Positions 53,344 through 62,021 of a stretch of DNA of 64,000 bases are shown one piece after another (within the stretch, counting starts at the first letter, position 1; each line of letters opens with the position of its first letter). The DNA comes from Streptomyces canus (GTDB taxonomy: Bacteria; Actinomycetota; Actinomycetes; Streptomycetales; Streptomycetaceae), in NCBI RefSeq assembly GCF_030815415.1, contig NZ_JAUSWW010000001.1, positions 3,844,001 through 3,908,000 of the forward strand, written 5' to 3'. Made by a program: the position numbers and the translations under genes. A model generated the notes under the pieces. It had not been told where the DNA came from. It made no database searches and worked only from the letters and a program-made list of their open reading frames with translations.

Positions 53344-54840
53344 TCAAGCGCTGCCTGGGGCCGGTGCCGTCAGCGGGAGTTCCAGGCGGACCTCCGTGCC
53401 CTTGGTGTGGGTGCCGCGGCCGATACGGATGCGGGCGCCGAGCGCAGCGGCTCGTTCGACCATGCCCACCAGGCCGAAGTGGCCTGTGCTGCGGAGTTGT
53501 TCGAGGGTGGTGCCCTGGGGCAGGCCCCGGCCGTCGTCGTAGACGGTCATGCAGAGCAGGTCGCCGTGGACTCCCGCGCTCACGTCCACCCGGGTCGGTG
53601 CCGCGTGGCGGTGGGCGTTGTCCATCGCTTCCGCGGCGATGGTGAGGAGTTGGCGGGCGACGGCCGGCGGGATGAGGGGCGTCTCCTCCTCGCCGGTGGG
53701 GTGGTAGGTGGCCGCGAGGTTCGTGCGGGTGCCGAAGTCCCTTGTGCGGGCCGCCAGTTCCCTGAGTACGTCGGTGGCGTCCGCCTCCCGGCGCAGGTCT
53801 GCCAGGAGTTCGCGGGATTCGGCGGCTGCCCGGCGGGCCGAGCGGGCCACCAGCTCCGCCTGTTCCTTGACCAGCGTGGGGTCCATGCGGTCGGCCGTGC
53901 CTGCCAGGCCGTCCGCCGCCAGGGCCACGCCGTACAGGGTCTTGGCGACCGAGTCGTGCATCTCCCTTGCCAGGCGGGCCCGTTCCTCGGCGATCGCCTC
54001 CGTGACGGCCAGGCGGGCCTGGACCTCGGTCAGGGCCCGGGTGGCGGCGCCGAAGCGGAACATCAGGTTGCGCAGGGCCGAGCCGACCGCTCCGGCGATG
54101 ACGCAGAGGCCGGGGAGGAGGAGGCGCTCGGCGACGGTGGTGGCCGGGTTCTGCGTCGTCGCGTAGACCAGGAGGAAGATCAGGGACTGAAGGCTCGCGA
54201 AGACCGCGGCGCCTCGCCAGCCGTAGACGATGCCGGCGAGGAGGGGGGTGCAGACGCTGACGTAGGCGAGCGTGGTGTCGGGGCCCGCGGAGATGAGGAG
54301 CAGGGAGCCGAAGAGGGTGTCCGCTCCGAGGAGGGTGGGGTGGCGGAGGAGGAGGGGGCCGAAGCGTTCCCAGTCCCTGAAGAGGACGTACGAGCCCATG
54401 AAGGTGGCGACCACCGCGGCGCCCACCAGGCGGGCGCCCAGGCCTGGGTTGGCGTTGAGGAGGGCGGCGGGGGCGGCCAGGGCGATCATGGCCAGCCGGA
54501 AGCCGAAGACGTGGCGGGCCAGGGCTTGCAGGGCGTTGACCTGGATGGGAATTGCGGGTGCGGCGGCCTGTGCGGGAGCGTCAGTCCTAGCGGGAGCGGC
54601 AACCCCTGCGGGTGCGTCAGTCCTAGCGGGAGCGGCAACCCCTGCGGGTGCGTCAGTCCTAGCGGGAGCGGCAACCCCTGCGGGTGCGTCAGCCCGCGCG
54701 GGTGGCCCCTGTGCGGCGCCTCCGCCCTCCGCGGCCGTCCGTGGCTGCCTCGGCACACCCGGCAGCGGCTCCTCCAGCCGCTCCACTGCCCGTCGCCGCC
54801 ACACCCCCCGGCGTTCCCCGGTCATCGACATCCTCGTCAC
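53344..54840 (-). CDS. Sensor histidine kinase (HisKA_3 type)
   Basis: A 498-residue kinase. The N-terminal ~95 residues are Ala/Pro-rich with tandem 12-residue repeats. Six hydrophobic segments follow (about 110-255), forming a membrane sensor. HisKA_3 has the phospho-acceptor His in ARLAREMHDSVAKTLYGVAL; HATPase_c has DNAHRHA, DDGRGLP and GHFGLVGMVERA. The response regulator gene is 64 bases downstream. No extracellular ligand domain is seen, so it may sense a membrane signal. Start is GTG 54840. Confidence 0.92.
   Translation of the reverse strand: MTRMSMTGERRGVWRRRAVERLEEPLPGVPRQPRTAAEGGGAAQGPPARADAPAGVAAPARTDAPAGVAAPARTDAPAGVAAPARTDAPAQAAAPAIPIQVNALQALARHVFGFRLAMIALAAPAALLNANPGLGARLVGAAVVATFMGSYVLFRDWERFGPLLLRHPTLLGADTLFGSLLLISAGPDTTLAYVSVCTPLLAGIVYGWRGAAVFASLQSLIFLLVYATTQNPATTVAERLLLPGLCVIAGAVGSALRNLMFRFGAATRALTEVQARLAVTEAIAEERARLAREMHDSVAKTLYGVALAADGLAGTADRMDPTLVKEQAELVARSARRAAAESRELLADLRREADATDVLRELAARTRDFGTRTNLAATYHPTGEEETPLIPPAVARQLLTIAAEAMDNAHRHAAPTRVDVSAGVHGDLLCMTVYDDGRGLPQGTTLEQLRSTGHFGLVGMVERAAALGARIRIGRGTHTKGTEVRLELPLTAPAPGSA
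54580..54687. repeat. Three perfect 36-bp tandem repeats inside the kinase gene
   Basis: Three identical 36-base units (54580-54615, 54616-54651, 54652-54687) keep frame and encode PAGVAAPARTDA three times in the cytoplasmic N-terminal tail of the kinase. Exact identity indicates recent expansion. Confidence 0.9.
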
Positions 54841-54846
54841 CCGCCC

Positions 54847-55734
54847 CTAGTCGCCCGTGATCGAGCCGAAGTCGGTCCCCGAGCCCAGCAGCAGGCCCGC
54901 GCCCAGGAGGATCATCGTGGCCGGGACCATGAACGTGGTGATCATCATCGTGGCCTTGGGGACCGCGCGGGCGGCCTTGCGGCGGGCGTTCTGGGCGTCC
55001 GTGCGGCGCATGTCCTTGGCGAGGGCGACCAGGGTGTCGACGATCGGGGCGCCCAGTTCCTCGCCCTGCTGGAGCGCCGTGACGAACATGGCCACCTGTT
55101 CGGAGTCGTTGCGGCGGCGCAGTTCCTGGAAGGCCTGGCGGCGGCCCATGCCGAGGTCCATCTGGCGGAGTGTGATGCGGAGTTCGTCCGCCCAGGGCCC
55201 CTCGTACTTCGTCGCCACCCGGTCCAGCGCCTGCCGGAAGCCCAGGCCCGCGCTCACCACGACCGCCAGGACGTCGAGGAAGTCCGGCAGGGTCCGCTCG
55301 ATCACGTCCTTGCGGATCCGGATCGCCGACCAGATGCCGACCTCCGTCCAGAACGCCCCGAAGGCGAGCAGGAGCAGCGCCACGAGGAACTGGCCCCGCA
55401 TCAGGAAGACCAGGCCGCCGAAACCGCCCAGGAAGCCGTAGACGGCGCGGCGGGCCGCGTAGCGGTCGATGGTCAGACCGCCGGGGTTGCCGGCCAGGTC
55501 GATCCTGCGGCGGTACTTCGCGACCTGTTTGGGGCCCATCAGGCGCAGGACGGCGGGTGCGTAGCGCATGCCGAGACGGTCGATCAGCGAGTCCACCGCG
55601 CCGGTCCGCGTGGCGCCGACCTCCAGGGCGAGGACCAGGTCGCCGGGGAGTTTCGCGTCCGCCCGGTACATGCGGATCCCGGCGAAGACGCCCCAGACCC
55701 CGAGGCCCATCAGCAGGGCGAGAAGAAGTGCCAT
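54847..55734 (-). CDS. TadC-like type II/IV pilus inner-membrane protein
   Basis: A 295-residue type II secretion F-domain protein. It starts MALLLALLMGLGVWGVFAGI, and has the T2SSF core ERTLPDFLDVLAVVVSAGLG, FRQALDRVATKYEGPWADEL, EQVAMFVTALQQGEELGAPI and VPATMILLGAGLLLG. It sits with TadB as the membrane platform of the Flp pilus machine. It ends 6 bases before the kinase start on the same strand. Confidence 0.9.
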   Translation of the reverse strand: MALLLALLMGLGVWGVFAGIRMYRADAKLPGDLVLALEVGATRTGAVDSLIDRLGMRYAPAVLRLMGPKQVAKYRRRIDLAGNPGGLTIDRYAARRAVYGFLGGFGGLVFLMRGQFLVALLLLAFGAFWTEVGIWSAIRIRKDVIERTLPDFLDVLAVVVSAGLGFRQALDRVATKYEGPWADELRITLRQMDLGMGRRQAFQELRRRNDSEQVAMFVTALQQGEELGAPIVDTLVALAKDMRRTDAQNARRKAARAVPKATMMITTFMVPATMILLGAGLLLGSGTDFGSITGD

Positions 55735-55748
55735 CTGCGTACGCCCCC

Positions 55749-56693
55749 TCAGACGTCGATACGGGACAGGCGGCGGATCAGGACGAAGCCCACCGCGTAG
55801 AGCGCGAAGGCGACGATCACTGCCGCCTGGCCGGCCGGGGAGCCGGTCATACGGTCCAGGGCGCCGTCCTTCACGCCGTTCATCAGGAAGAGGGAACCCA
55901 CTCCGAGGACCGGGACGGCGTACGACGTCATGTTGACCTGCGCCAGTTGGGTGCGGACCTCCCGGCGGGTCTCCTTGCGTTCCTCCAGTGTCTCCGTCAA
56001 GTTGCGCAGCGCGCCCACCACTTGGCCGCCCGCGCGGTTGGAGAGCACCAACGTCGTCACCAGGACCACCAGTTCGCGCGACGGCAGGCGCTCCGCCATC
56101 TCCCCCAGCGCGTCGTCCAGGGAGGCGCCCAGCGCCAGCTGGTTGGCCACCTTGCCCAGCTCCTCCCCGGCCGGGGCCTCCAGTTCCTCCGCCGCCATGC
56201 CGATCGCCGTGCGCAGGGCGAGGCCGGCCTGGGTGGCGTTGGCCAGGATCCGGGACATTTCCGGGAGTTGGTTGATGAACTTCTCGATGCGTTTCTGGCG
56301 TTGCCAGTTCAGGAACTGCACTGCCACCCAGATGCCCAGCAGACCGGCGAGGGGGCCGAAGAAGGGGGCCAGGGCCGCCTGGCTGATCAGCCACAGGCCG
56401 GCCGCCGTGGCCACCATGTAGACGAAGAACTCGCCCGGGGTGATGTCCAGGCCCGTCGCCGCCAGCCTCAGTTCCAGTTTCCTGCCGAGCTTGGTGCGGC
56501 GCAGCCGGCGGTCCAGGGTCGGGAAGCGGCGCCGGCGGCCGCCCGCCTGTATCTGGCCCGTCGCCGAGAGGCGGTCGACCAGGGCCTGGCGCTGGGCCTT
56601 GCCCATGGCGTACGCGTGCAGGCCCGCCACGGCGAGGACGCAGGTCAGCAGGGCGATGCCCGTGGTGAGCGTGATCAGCGAGTGGAGTTCCAT
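55749..56693 (-). CDS. TadB-like type II/IV pilus inner-membrane protein
   Basis: A 314-residue T2SSF protein: N-terminal membrane helix (LITLTTGIALLTCVLAVAGL), cytoplasmic part with FPTLDRRLRRTKLGRKLELR, two central helices, the F-domain (FINQLPEMSRILANATQAGL, ALRTAIGMAAEELE, LPSRELVVLVTTLVLSNRAG) and a terminal helix. It works with TadC and the CpaF ATPase. It is 10 bases downstream of cpaF and 14 bases before tadC. Confidence 0.9.
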   Translation of the reverse strand: MELHSLITLTTGIALLTCVLAVAGLHAYAMGKAQRQALVDRLSATGQIQAGGRRRRFPTLDRRLRRTKLGRKLELRLAATGLDITPGEFFVYMVATAAGLWLISQAALAPFFGPLAGLLGIWVAVQFLNWQRQKRIEKFINQLPEMSRILANATQAGLALRTAIGMAAEELEAPAGEELGKVANQLALGASLDDALGEMAERLPSRELVVLVTTLVLSNRAGGQVVGALRNLTETLEERKETRREVRTQLAQVNMTSYAVPVLGVGSLFLMNGVKDGALDRMTGSPAGQAAVIVAFALYAVGFVLIRRLSRIDV

Positions 56694-56703
56694 CGGGCGG
56701 TAC

Positions 56704-58041
56704 CTACCTGGCTTCTCGGGTCGTCAGTTCGAGCGCGGACTGGGCCACGCCGAAGGCCTGGGGGATCGGCTGGCTCGCCATGTAGAGGCGGTCCGCCGTA
56801 CGGCGTGGGAGCGGGAAGTACTCGAAGGCGCCGTGGACGCGGCCGTCCGCCGACATGGGCTGGGCGTGGAAGCGGGCCGCCGTGGCCAGCCGGTAGGGCT
56901 CGGCGCCGTGGCTGTCGAGGATGGCGATCTCCGTGATGCGGCGGGCTCCGTCGGGGAACCGGGTCAGCTGGATGATCACGTCGAGCGCGCTGTTGATCTG
57001 GTCGTGCAGCGCTTCGAAGGGGACGCCGACCTCGGACATCGACGCCAGGGTCTTCAGCCGCATCAGGGCGTCCTCCGTGCTGTTGGCGTGGACCGTGGCG
57101 AGTGAGCCGTCGTGGCCGGTCGACATCGCCTGGAGCATGTCCAGGGACTCGCCGCCGCGGACCTCGCCGACGACGATGCGGTCCGGGCGCATACGCAGGG
57201 AGTTGCGGACCAGGTCGCGGATGGTCACCTGGCCCTTGCCCTCGACGTTCGGCGGGCGGGACTCCAGACGGATCACATGCGCCTGCTGGAGCTGGAGTTC
57301 CGCGGAGTCCTCGATGGTGATGATGCGTTCGCGCTCCGGGATCAGCCCCGACAGGGCGTTGAGCAGGGTCGTCTTCCCCGTGCCCGTCGCGCCCGACACG
57401 ATGATGTTGAACTTGGCCTGCACCAGGCCCGCGAGCAGGTACAGCATGTGCTCGTCCAGCGAGCCGAGGCCGATCATCTCCTGGAGGGTGAAGGAGCGCG
57501 GGAAACGGCGGATCGTCAGGGTCGCGCCCGTCAGCGACAGGGGCGGGATGATGACGTTCACGCGCTCGCCGGACGGGAGGCGGGCGTCCACCATGGGATT
57601 CGACTCGTCCACGCGCCGGTTGACCGTCGAGACGATCCGCTCGATCGTCTGCATCAACTGGTCGTGGGAGGGGAAGCGGAGCGGCAACTGCTCCACCCGG
57701 CCACCGCGTTCGACGAAGATCGCGTCGGGGCCGTTGACCATGATCTCGGTGATGGACGCGTCTTCGAGGAGCGGCTCCAGGATGCCGAGGCCCAGCGCCT
57801 CGTCCACGACCCTGCGGATGAGCTGCGAGCGCTCGACCGTCGACAGCACCGGGCCCTCGCGGCTGATGATGTGCCCGAGCACCCGCTCCAGGCGGGCCCT
57901 GCGCTCGGCGGCCGCCAGCGAGCTCATCTCCGCGAGGTCGATCTCCTCCAGGAGCTTGGCGCGGTACGAGGCGACCAGGTGGCCGTCCTCGCCCCGGCTG
58001 CCGTTCTCCTCGGGGGTGCTGATGCGTGCCCGCAAGCTCAT
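56704..58041 (-). CDS. CpaF/TadA-family secretion ATPase
   Basis: A 445-residue VirB11-like hexameric ATPase: N-terminal domain with EDASITEIMVNGPDAIFVER, Walker A IVSGATGTGKTTLLNALSG, Asp/His boxes ERIITIEDSAELQLQQAHVI and VRGGESLDMLQAMSTGHDGS, and the C-terminal RFPDGARRITEIAI. It drives pilus extension and possibly retraction. The 72-base gap to the upstream TadE gene holds short tandem repeats. Confidence 0.95.
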   Translation of the reverse strand: MSLRARISTPEENGSRGEDGHLVASYRAKLLEEIDLAEMSSLAAAERRARLERVLGHIISREGPVLSTVERSQLIRRVVDEALGLGILEPLLEDASITEIMVNGPDAIFVERGGRVEQLPLRFPSHDQLMQTIERIVSTVNRRVDESNPMVDARLPSGERVNVIIPPLSLTGATLTIRRFPRSFTLQEMIGLGSLDEHMLYLLAGLVQAKFNIIVSGATGTGKTTLLNALSGLIPERERIITIEDSAELQLQQAHVIRLESRPPNVEGKGQVTIRDLVRNSLRMRPDRIVVGEVRGGESLDMLQAMSTGHDGSLATVHANSTEDALMRLKTLASMSEVGVPFEALHDQINSALDVIIQLTRFPDGARRITEIAILDSHGAEPYRLATAARFHAQPMSADGRVHGAFEYFPLPRRTADRLYMASQPIPQAFGVAQSALELTTREAR

Positions 58042-58050
58042 GGTGCTCCT

Positions 58051-58080
58051 CGTTCAGCCGAGTTCAGCCGATTTCAGCCG
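58051..58080. repeat. Three 10-bp tandem repeats upstream of cpaF
   Basis: Three consecutive copies of a 10-base unit ending TTCAGCCG (58051-58080), with two more diverged copies up to 58115, fill the cpaF 5' gap. They lie in the untranslated interval between TadE and cpaF. Confidence 0.7.
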
Positions 58081-58113
58081 AGTTGATCCAAGTCCGTCCG
58101 GTTTCAGCCGGGT

Positions 58114-58464
58114 TCAGTGGTCGAGCGGCATCGTCGCCGTCTTGTTCGCGTCGCCGAAGTCCCAGCCGGGGACGATGGAGGGGATGGCGACGGTGGCGGT
58201 GACGGTGACCTCGTCGCCGGCCTGCGCGGCGGAACAGGTGACGGACAGCCAGTCGCTGACCGCGGTCGTACAGCCCTCCTGCGCGCTGTTCTCCAGCGAG
58301 GCCGCCCGCGCGCCGGCCCGCGCCGCCGTACCCGCCTGCTGTGCCGTGTAGGCGATCAGGCCGATCTGCACGCCCGCCATGGCGACGAGGATCAGGATCG
58401 GGATGAACCCGAGGTACTCGATGGCCACTTGGCCGCGGTCGCGGACTTTCCTGTCGTACGACAT
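58114..58464 (-). CDS. TadE-like minor pilin 1
   Basis: A 116-residue TadE-family protein: MSYDRKVRDRGQVAIEYLG followed by a helix (IPILILVAMAGVQIGLIAYT) and AGTAARAGARAASL. The RGQVAIEYLG motif is the TadE/TadG leader. It has one Cys pair in the small exported domain. It lies one base after the second TadE gene. Confidence 0.88.
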   Translation of the reverse strand: MSYDRKVRDRGQVAIEYLGFIPILILVAMAGVQIGLIAYTAQQAGTAARAGARAASLENSAQEGCTTAVSDWLSVTCSAAQAGDEVTVTATVAIPSIVPGWDFGDANKTATMPLDH

Positions 58465-58465
58465 C

Positions 58466-58873
58466 TCAGTCCCCCTTCTCCTCCTCCACGGCACCGGCAT
58501 GACCCGTCACCTCGAACGGGAAGCCGATCGCGCCCGGGAAGAGGACGGGGACCCGGAGTTCGACGTCGGCCGTGACATAGCCGCCGCCGGTGCCGCACTC
58601 CACGGTGCCGTCCCACGCGTCCGGCAGCTTCTCCAGCCCTGCCGTCTCGCACGCGCCCTGCCGCTCCCCCGGGCTCGCCGCCGTGCCCGCCCGTACCGCC
58701 TCGTCCGCAGCATTCCCCGCCAGCGTGAAGGTGTATCCCACCAGCACGAACTGCCACAGCAGCACCAGGGTGACGATGATCAGCGGGGTCATGCCGAGGA
58801 ACTCGATGGTGACCTGGCCGGAGTCCCGGCGCCCCGTGCCCCAGAGCCGCCTCATGACCCCGAGCCGCCTCAT
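58466..58873 (-). CDS. TadE-like minor pilin 2
   Basis: A 135-residue TadE protein with the DSGQVTIEFLGMTPLIIVTL motif, a membrane helix and GNAADEAVRAGTAASPGERQ. Start ATG at 58873 overlaps the CpaE stop by 4 bases; another ATG lies six codons later. Two TadE proteins in one cluster are common and probably form a tip complex. Confidence 0.88.
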   Translation of the reverse strand: MRRLGVMRRLWGTGRRDSGQVTIEFLGMTPLIIVTLVLLWQFVLVGYTFTLAGNAADEAVRAGTAASPGERQGACETAGLEKLPDAWDGTVECGTGGGYVTADVELRVPVLFPGAIGFPFEVTGHAGAVEEEKGD

Positions 58874-60123
58874 GGCCCCAGCTCCTTGCGTCGGCGGAAG
58901 CCCACCGCGGCCCGGTCGCCCCTGGACCGTCCGCCCTTGTGCGCTCCCTCGGCCGGCTTGACCAGTCCCAGTTCCCCCGCGAGCCCCCACATCGCCTGCT
59001 TCACGACACTCTTGTTGTCGAGCTCGTGGACGCGTCCGGCGTCCACAACCGACTGCAGTTCCTTGAAGTTGGCGGGGATCGCCACGCCCGCGACCGGTGT
59101 GCCGGTGATCTTCCGGACCAGGGAAGGCTGGATCTCGGTTCCGCGGGTGTGCCGGTTGACGACCACCGTCGTCTCCTCGGCCTTGCGGATCTGGAGCCGG
59201 TCCCACATGCGGACGGTCCGTTTGGCGCCGCGTACCGCGATCACGTCGGGCGTGGTGACGAGCAGGGCCGTGTCCGCCATCTCGACGGCCGCCGCGCCGG
59301 CGCCGCCGATCTGGGCGCCGCAGTCGATGACGACGACCTCGTAGCGGGAGCGCAGGGCGCTGACGATCTGGCGGACGGCCCGGTCGGTGACCTCCTCGCC
59401 GCGTTCGCCCTCGCCGGGGGCGAGCAGCAGGGCGAGCCCGGTGTCGTGGCGGAAGACGGCGTCGGCCAGCACGCGGGGGGAGATGTCGGTGATGGTGGCC
59501 AGGTCGGCCACCGAGCGGCGGAACTGGACGTCCAGGAAGGAGGCGATGTCCCCGGTCTGGAGGTCGAGGTCGACCAGGGCCGTGCTGCGGCCGGACGCCT
59601 GGGCGGCGAGGGCGAGTTGGATGGCGGTGAGGGTCGTCCCCACTCCGCCTTTCGCGCCGCTGACCGTGACGACCGTGCCGCCTACGCCGGTGAACACGTC
59701 GACGGTGCCGCCCAGATGACGCCGTACGCCCACCGACCACTGGGCGACCGCCTGGACCCGGATGGCCAGTTCCTCGTAGCTCAGCGGCAGCGCCACCAGT
59801 CCCCGTGCCCCGTAGTCCATGGCGGCCTGGAAGAGGCCGGGGCTCGCGTCGGAGGAGACGAGGATGACGCCGACCGCGGGGAAGCGCAGGGCGACCTCGC
59901 GGATCAGTTCCAACGCCGGGACCGGGCCGATGCGTTCGTGGACGATCACGACCTCGGGCAGTTCGTCGAAGGACTCGGCGGCCAGGCGCGCGAGGGTGTC
60001 GACGAGCTGGGTGGAGTCGACGACCGGGGCCACCGGTTCGGCGTCCGGGAGCTGGCTGAGCAGGGTGGTGATGGAGCGGACCGCGTCCGCGTCGCCTACG
60101 GCCGGCAGGATCCTCGTGGGCAT
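58870..60123 (-). CDS. CpaE-like pilus ATPase (ParA/MinD family)
   Basis: A 417-residue protein with an N-terminal receiver-like domain lacking a clear phospho-acceptor (VAPVVDSTQLVDTLARLAAE, RGLVALPLSYEELAIR) and a ParA/MinD-type ATPase: deviant Walker A VSGAKGGVGTTLTAIQLALA, then RSTALVDLDLQTGDIASFLD and VVIDCGAQIGGAG. CpaE positions pilus machinery. It sits 7 bases downstream of cpaB. Confidence 0.92.
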   Translation of the reverse strand: MPTRILPAVGDADAVRSITTLLSQLPDAEPVAPVVDSTQLVDTLARLAAESFDELPEVVIVHERIGPVPALELIREVALRFPAVGVILVSSDASPGLFQAAMDYGARGLVALPLSYEELAIRVQAVAQWSVGVRRHLGGTVDVFTGVGGTVVTVSGAKGGVGTTLTAIQLALAAQASGRSTALVDLDLQTGDIASFLDVQFRRSVADLATITDISPRVLADAVFRHDTGLALLLAPGEGERGEEVTDRAVRQIVSALRSRYEVVVIDCGAQIGGAGAAAVEMADTALLVTTPDVIAVRGAKRTVRMWDRLQIRKAEETTVVVNRHTRGTEIQPSLVRKITGTPVAGVAIPANFKELQSVVDAGRVHELDNKSVVKQAMWGLAGELGLVKPAEGAHKGGRSRGDRAAVGFRRRKELGP

Positions 60124-60130
60124 ACGGCTC

Positions 60131-60838
60131 TCACTTGTCCTTCGCGAGTTCGTACGTGCGGTCCTGGTCGGGGACGGTGCCGGTCTCGCCCGGTGCGACC
60201 AGTGCGAGCCGGACGCGCTTGGCGAAGGACTCGGCGTACGTGATGCGCTGGGCGTCGATGGCGGAGAGCGCGAAGGTGATGGGGACGGCCTCGGTGGCCT
60301 CGCGGGTGCGGTCGTCGGCGTCGGGCTGGAGCGGGGTGAGGTCGCCTACGTCGAGGACTTTGGCGTTCGTTACGATGATCTTGGACTGGTCGGGAGCACC
60401 CTCCCGCTCACCCTCGAAGGTGGCGTACACGTTGACCGTGGAGTTCGGCGTGATCTTGCCGGCCACACCGGTCGCCGCGTCGATCATGATGGCGACCTCT
60501 TGCTGCCCGGGCTGCAGAGCCGGCTGTGCCACGATCATGTCGCTCTGCAGCAGGGAGCCCTTCTTCAGGGCGGTGACCGCGATCTTGCCGTCGATCTCAC
60601 GGAGATTGCGGACCGCGTTGTCGGACAACCACCGATCGGGCATCTCGATCTTCTCGAACTGGGCCGTGCTCAACGGTTTGTAGGGCTCCACGTTCGTCTT
60701 GAGCCGGTAGGCGGTGACCTCGGGTCCGACCTTGGACTCGGCGTCGTTGATGACGGACAGGACGCCGGCGAAGGCCGCGAGGGCGCAGACGGCCGACAGG
60801 ATCAGGAGTATGACGCCGCGGCGCTGACGGGAGTTCAT
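60131..60838 (-). CDS. CpaB-like SAF-domain protein
   Basis: A 235-residue protein with an N-terminal helix (GVILLILSAVCALAAFAGVL) and an SAF/RcpC domain (VTAYRLKTNVEPYKPLSTAQ, FEKIEMPDRWLSD, TALKKGSLLQSDMIVAQPAL, GVAGKITPNSTVNVYATFEG). CpaB/RcpC is a periplasmic or extracytoplasmic part of the Tad secretion system. ATG at 60838. Confidence 0.9.
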   Translation of the reverse strand: MNSRQRRGVILLILSAVCALAAFAGVLSVINDAESKVGPEVTAYRLKTNVEPYKPLSTAQFEKIEMPDRWLSDNAVRNLREIDGKIAVTALKKGSLLQSDMIVAQPALQPGQQEVAIMIDAATGVAGKITPNSTVNVYATFEGEREGAPDQSKIIVTNAKVLDVGDLTPLQPDADDRTREATEAVPITFALSAIDAQRITYAESFAKRVRLALVAPGETGTVPDQDRTYELAKDK

Positions 60839-60878
60839 GAACCGGACAACCTCATTGGGGGATATCGGTCGACAGGGC

Positions 60879-61730
60879 TCACCCGGCGGTGAGTTGGTTC
60901 TGCTGGTTCTCGGTGAGCGGTGACGTGGCGGAACAGAACACACAGCGGTCGCCGATCACATCGATGCCGCACCAGTGGCAGGCGCTCTGGCGGACCGAGG
61001 TGACCAGTTGGTAGAGGACCGAGAGGTCGGGCAGGAACGAACAGAACTCGACCACTTTCGGGGTGCCCCACCACGACGCCGACTCGGCGGGGAGCGGGAC
61101 CTCGCGCAGACCCTGGACGTTCCAGGACGGGGCAAGGGTGGTGGAGACCCAGTCGGACGGGAACTGCCCCTTGGCGACCAGCAGGGCGGTGGCGAACTCG
61201 GGTCCCTTCAGGGCGGCTTCGGGGCCGATGCGGACCAGTTGCGGTTCGGGGTGGGCGATCACACCGAACTGACTTCCCGGCATCCATGACTTGGCATGCG
61301 CCTTGAGGTCCACGGGAACGCGGTCGAGCTTGGTGACGGAGCCGAGGACCGCCCCGGCGTGGATGTAGTGGGTGAGCAGCCGGCCCGCCGAGGCGAGCAC
61401 GCCGGGACCGAGGTCGCAGGAGGCGAGCTGCCTCAACTGGCGGGCCAGGACGGCCAGCCCGAGGGGCGGCAGATCTGGGCGGAACACGGCGATACGGTCG
61501 CTCTCCAGGAGGGACCGTACGGTGTGCAGGCGTCGCTCGACCGCCTTCGGCACCGCCTGGGAGCAGACGACGATCACATGGCCGTGCTGGTCGATGAGCG
61601 CCTGGAGGCCCAGCAGCGTGCGCTCCAGCGGTTCCTTGTCCAGGCCCTTGAGCACGACGGCGGGCACGGTTCGCTCGTCCTGCGGCGGCAGCGCCATGTC
61701 GGCACCGGTCACGGCAATGGCAGTTGGCAC
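60879..61730 (-). CDS. First gene of the Tad operon, putative zinc-ribbon protein
   Basis: A 283-residue soluble protein starting GTG at 61730 (GGGGAG 6 bases upstream). It contains VIVVCSQAVPKAVERRLHTV and a C-terminal Cys ribbon (CHWCG...CVFC). The central part has RIGPEAALKGPEFATALLVA. No family was recognised. It lies 40 bases before cpaB and is probably co-transcribed with the pilus genes, so a role in regulation or assembly is likely. Confidence 0.7.
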   Translation of the reverse strand: MPTAIAVTGADMALPPQDERTVPAVVLKGLDKEPLERTLLGLQALIDQHGHVIVVCSQAVPKAVERRLHTVRSLLESDRIAVFRPDLPPLGLAVLARQLRQLASCDLGPGVLASAGRLLTHYIHAGAVLGSVTKLDRVPVDLKAHAKSWMPGSQFGVIAHPEPQLVRIGPEAALKGPEFATALLVAKGQFPSDWVSTTLAPSWNVQGLREVPLPAESASWWGTPKVVEFCSFLPDLSVLYQLVTSVRQSACHWCGIDVIGDRCVFCSATSPLTENQQNQLTAG

Positions 61731-61971
61731 GCGCAGCTCCCCGTTCCCATGCCCCGCCGGCCCGACCGGCGTTACTCCGGCACACCCAGTCGACTTCACT
61801 GCGTGACTACGTCAGCACTCTAGCCACGCCCATGTGACCGGAGAACAGCGTTTCTTCAGCTGATGGCAACTGTTTTTGCGCAAGGCTCCCCAAATCAGGG
61901 CGGATTGCATATGCCGATGCCCCTATGGGAGGACCCGCGGGACCACCGCAGACCTCGCAGACTCGCAAAGA

Positions 61972-62010
61972 TGGTCTGGACCTATTGACGGACGCGATTG
62001 GTCTGAACCA
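61972..62010 (+). promoter_or_regulatory. Two DasR-type (dre) sites upstream of the chitinase
   Basis: TGGTCTGGACCT (61972-61983) and TGGTCTGAACCA (61999-62010) are near-palindromic 12-base repeats matching the known DasR consensus (TGGTCTAGACCA). They flank a TTGACG -35-like sequence (61985-61990). DasR is the GlcNAc-responsive GntR repressor of chitinase genes in Streptomyces. Confidence 0.75.
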
Positions 62011-62021
62011 GTCTGCTTGTC

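Noticed and set aside
54580..54687. CRISPR-like direct repeats
   Set aside because: Units are contiguous without spacers and encode protein repeats in frame.
53107..55800. 897-codon plus-strand frame opposite the kinase and tadC
   Set aside because: Contains runs of Gly/Arg/Glu and spans several real minus-strand genes.
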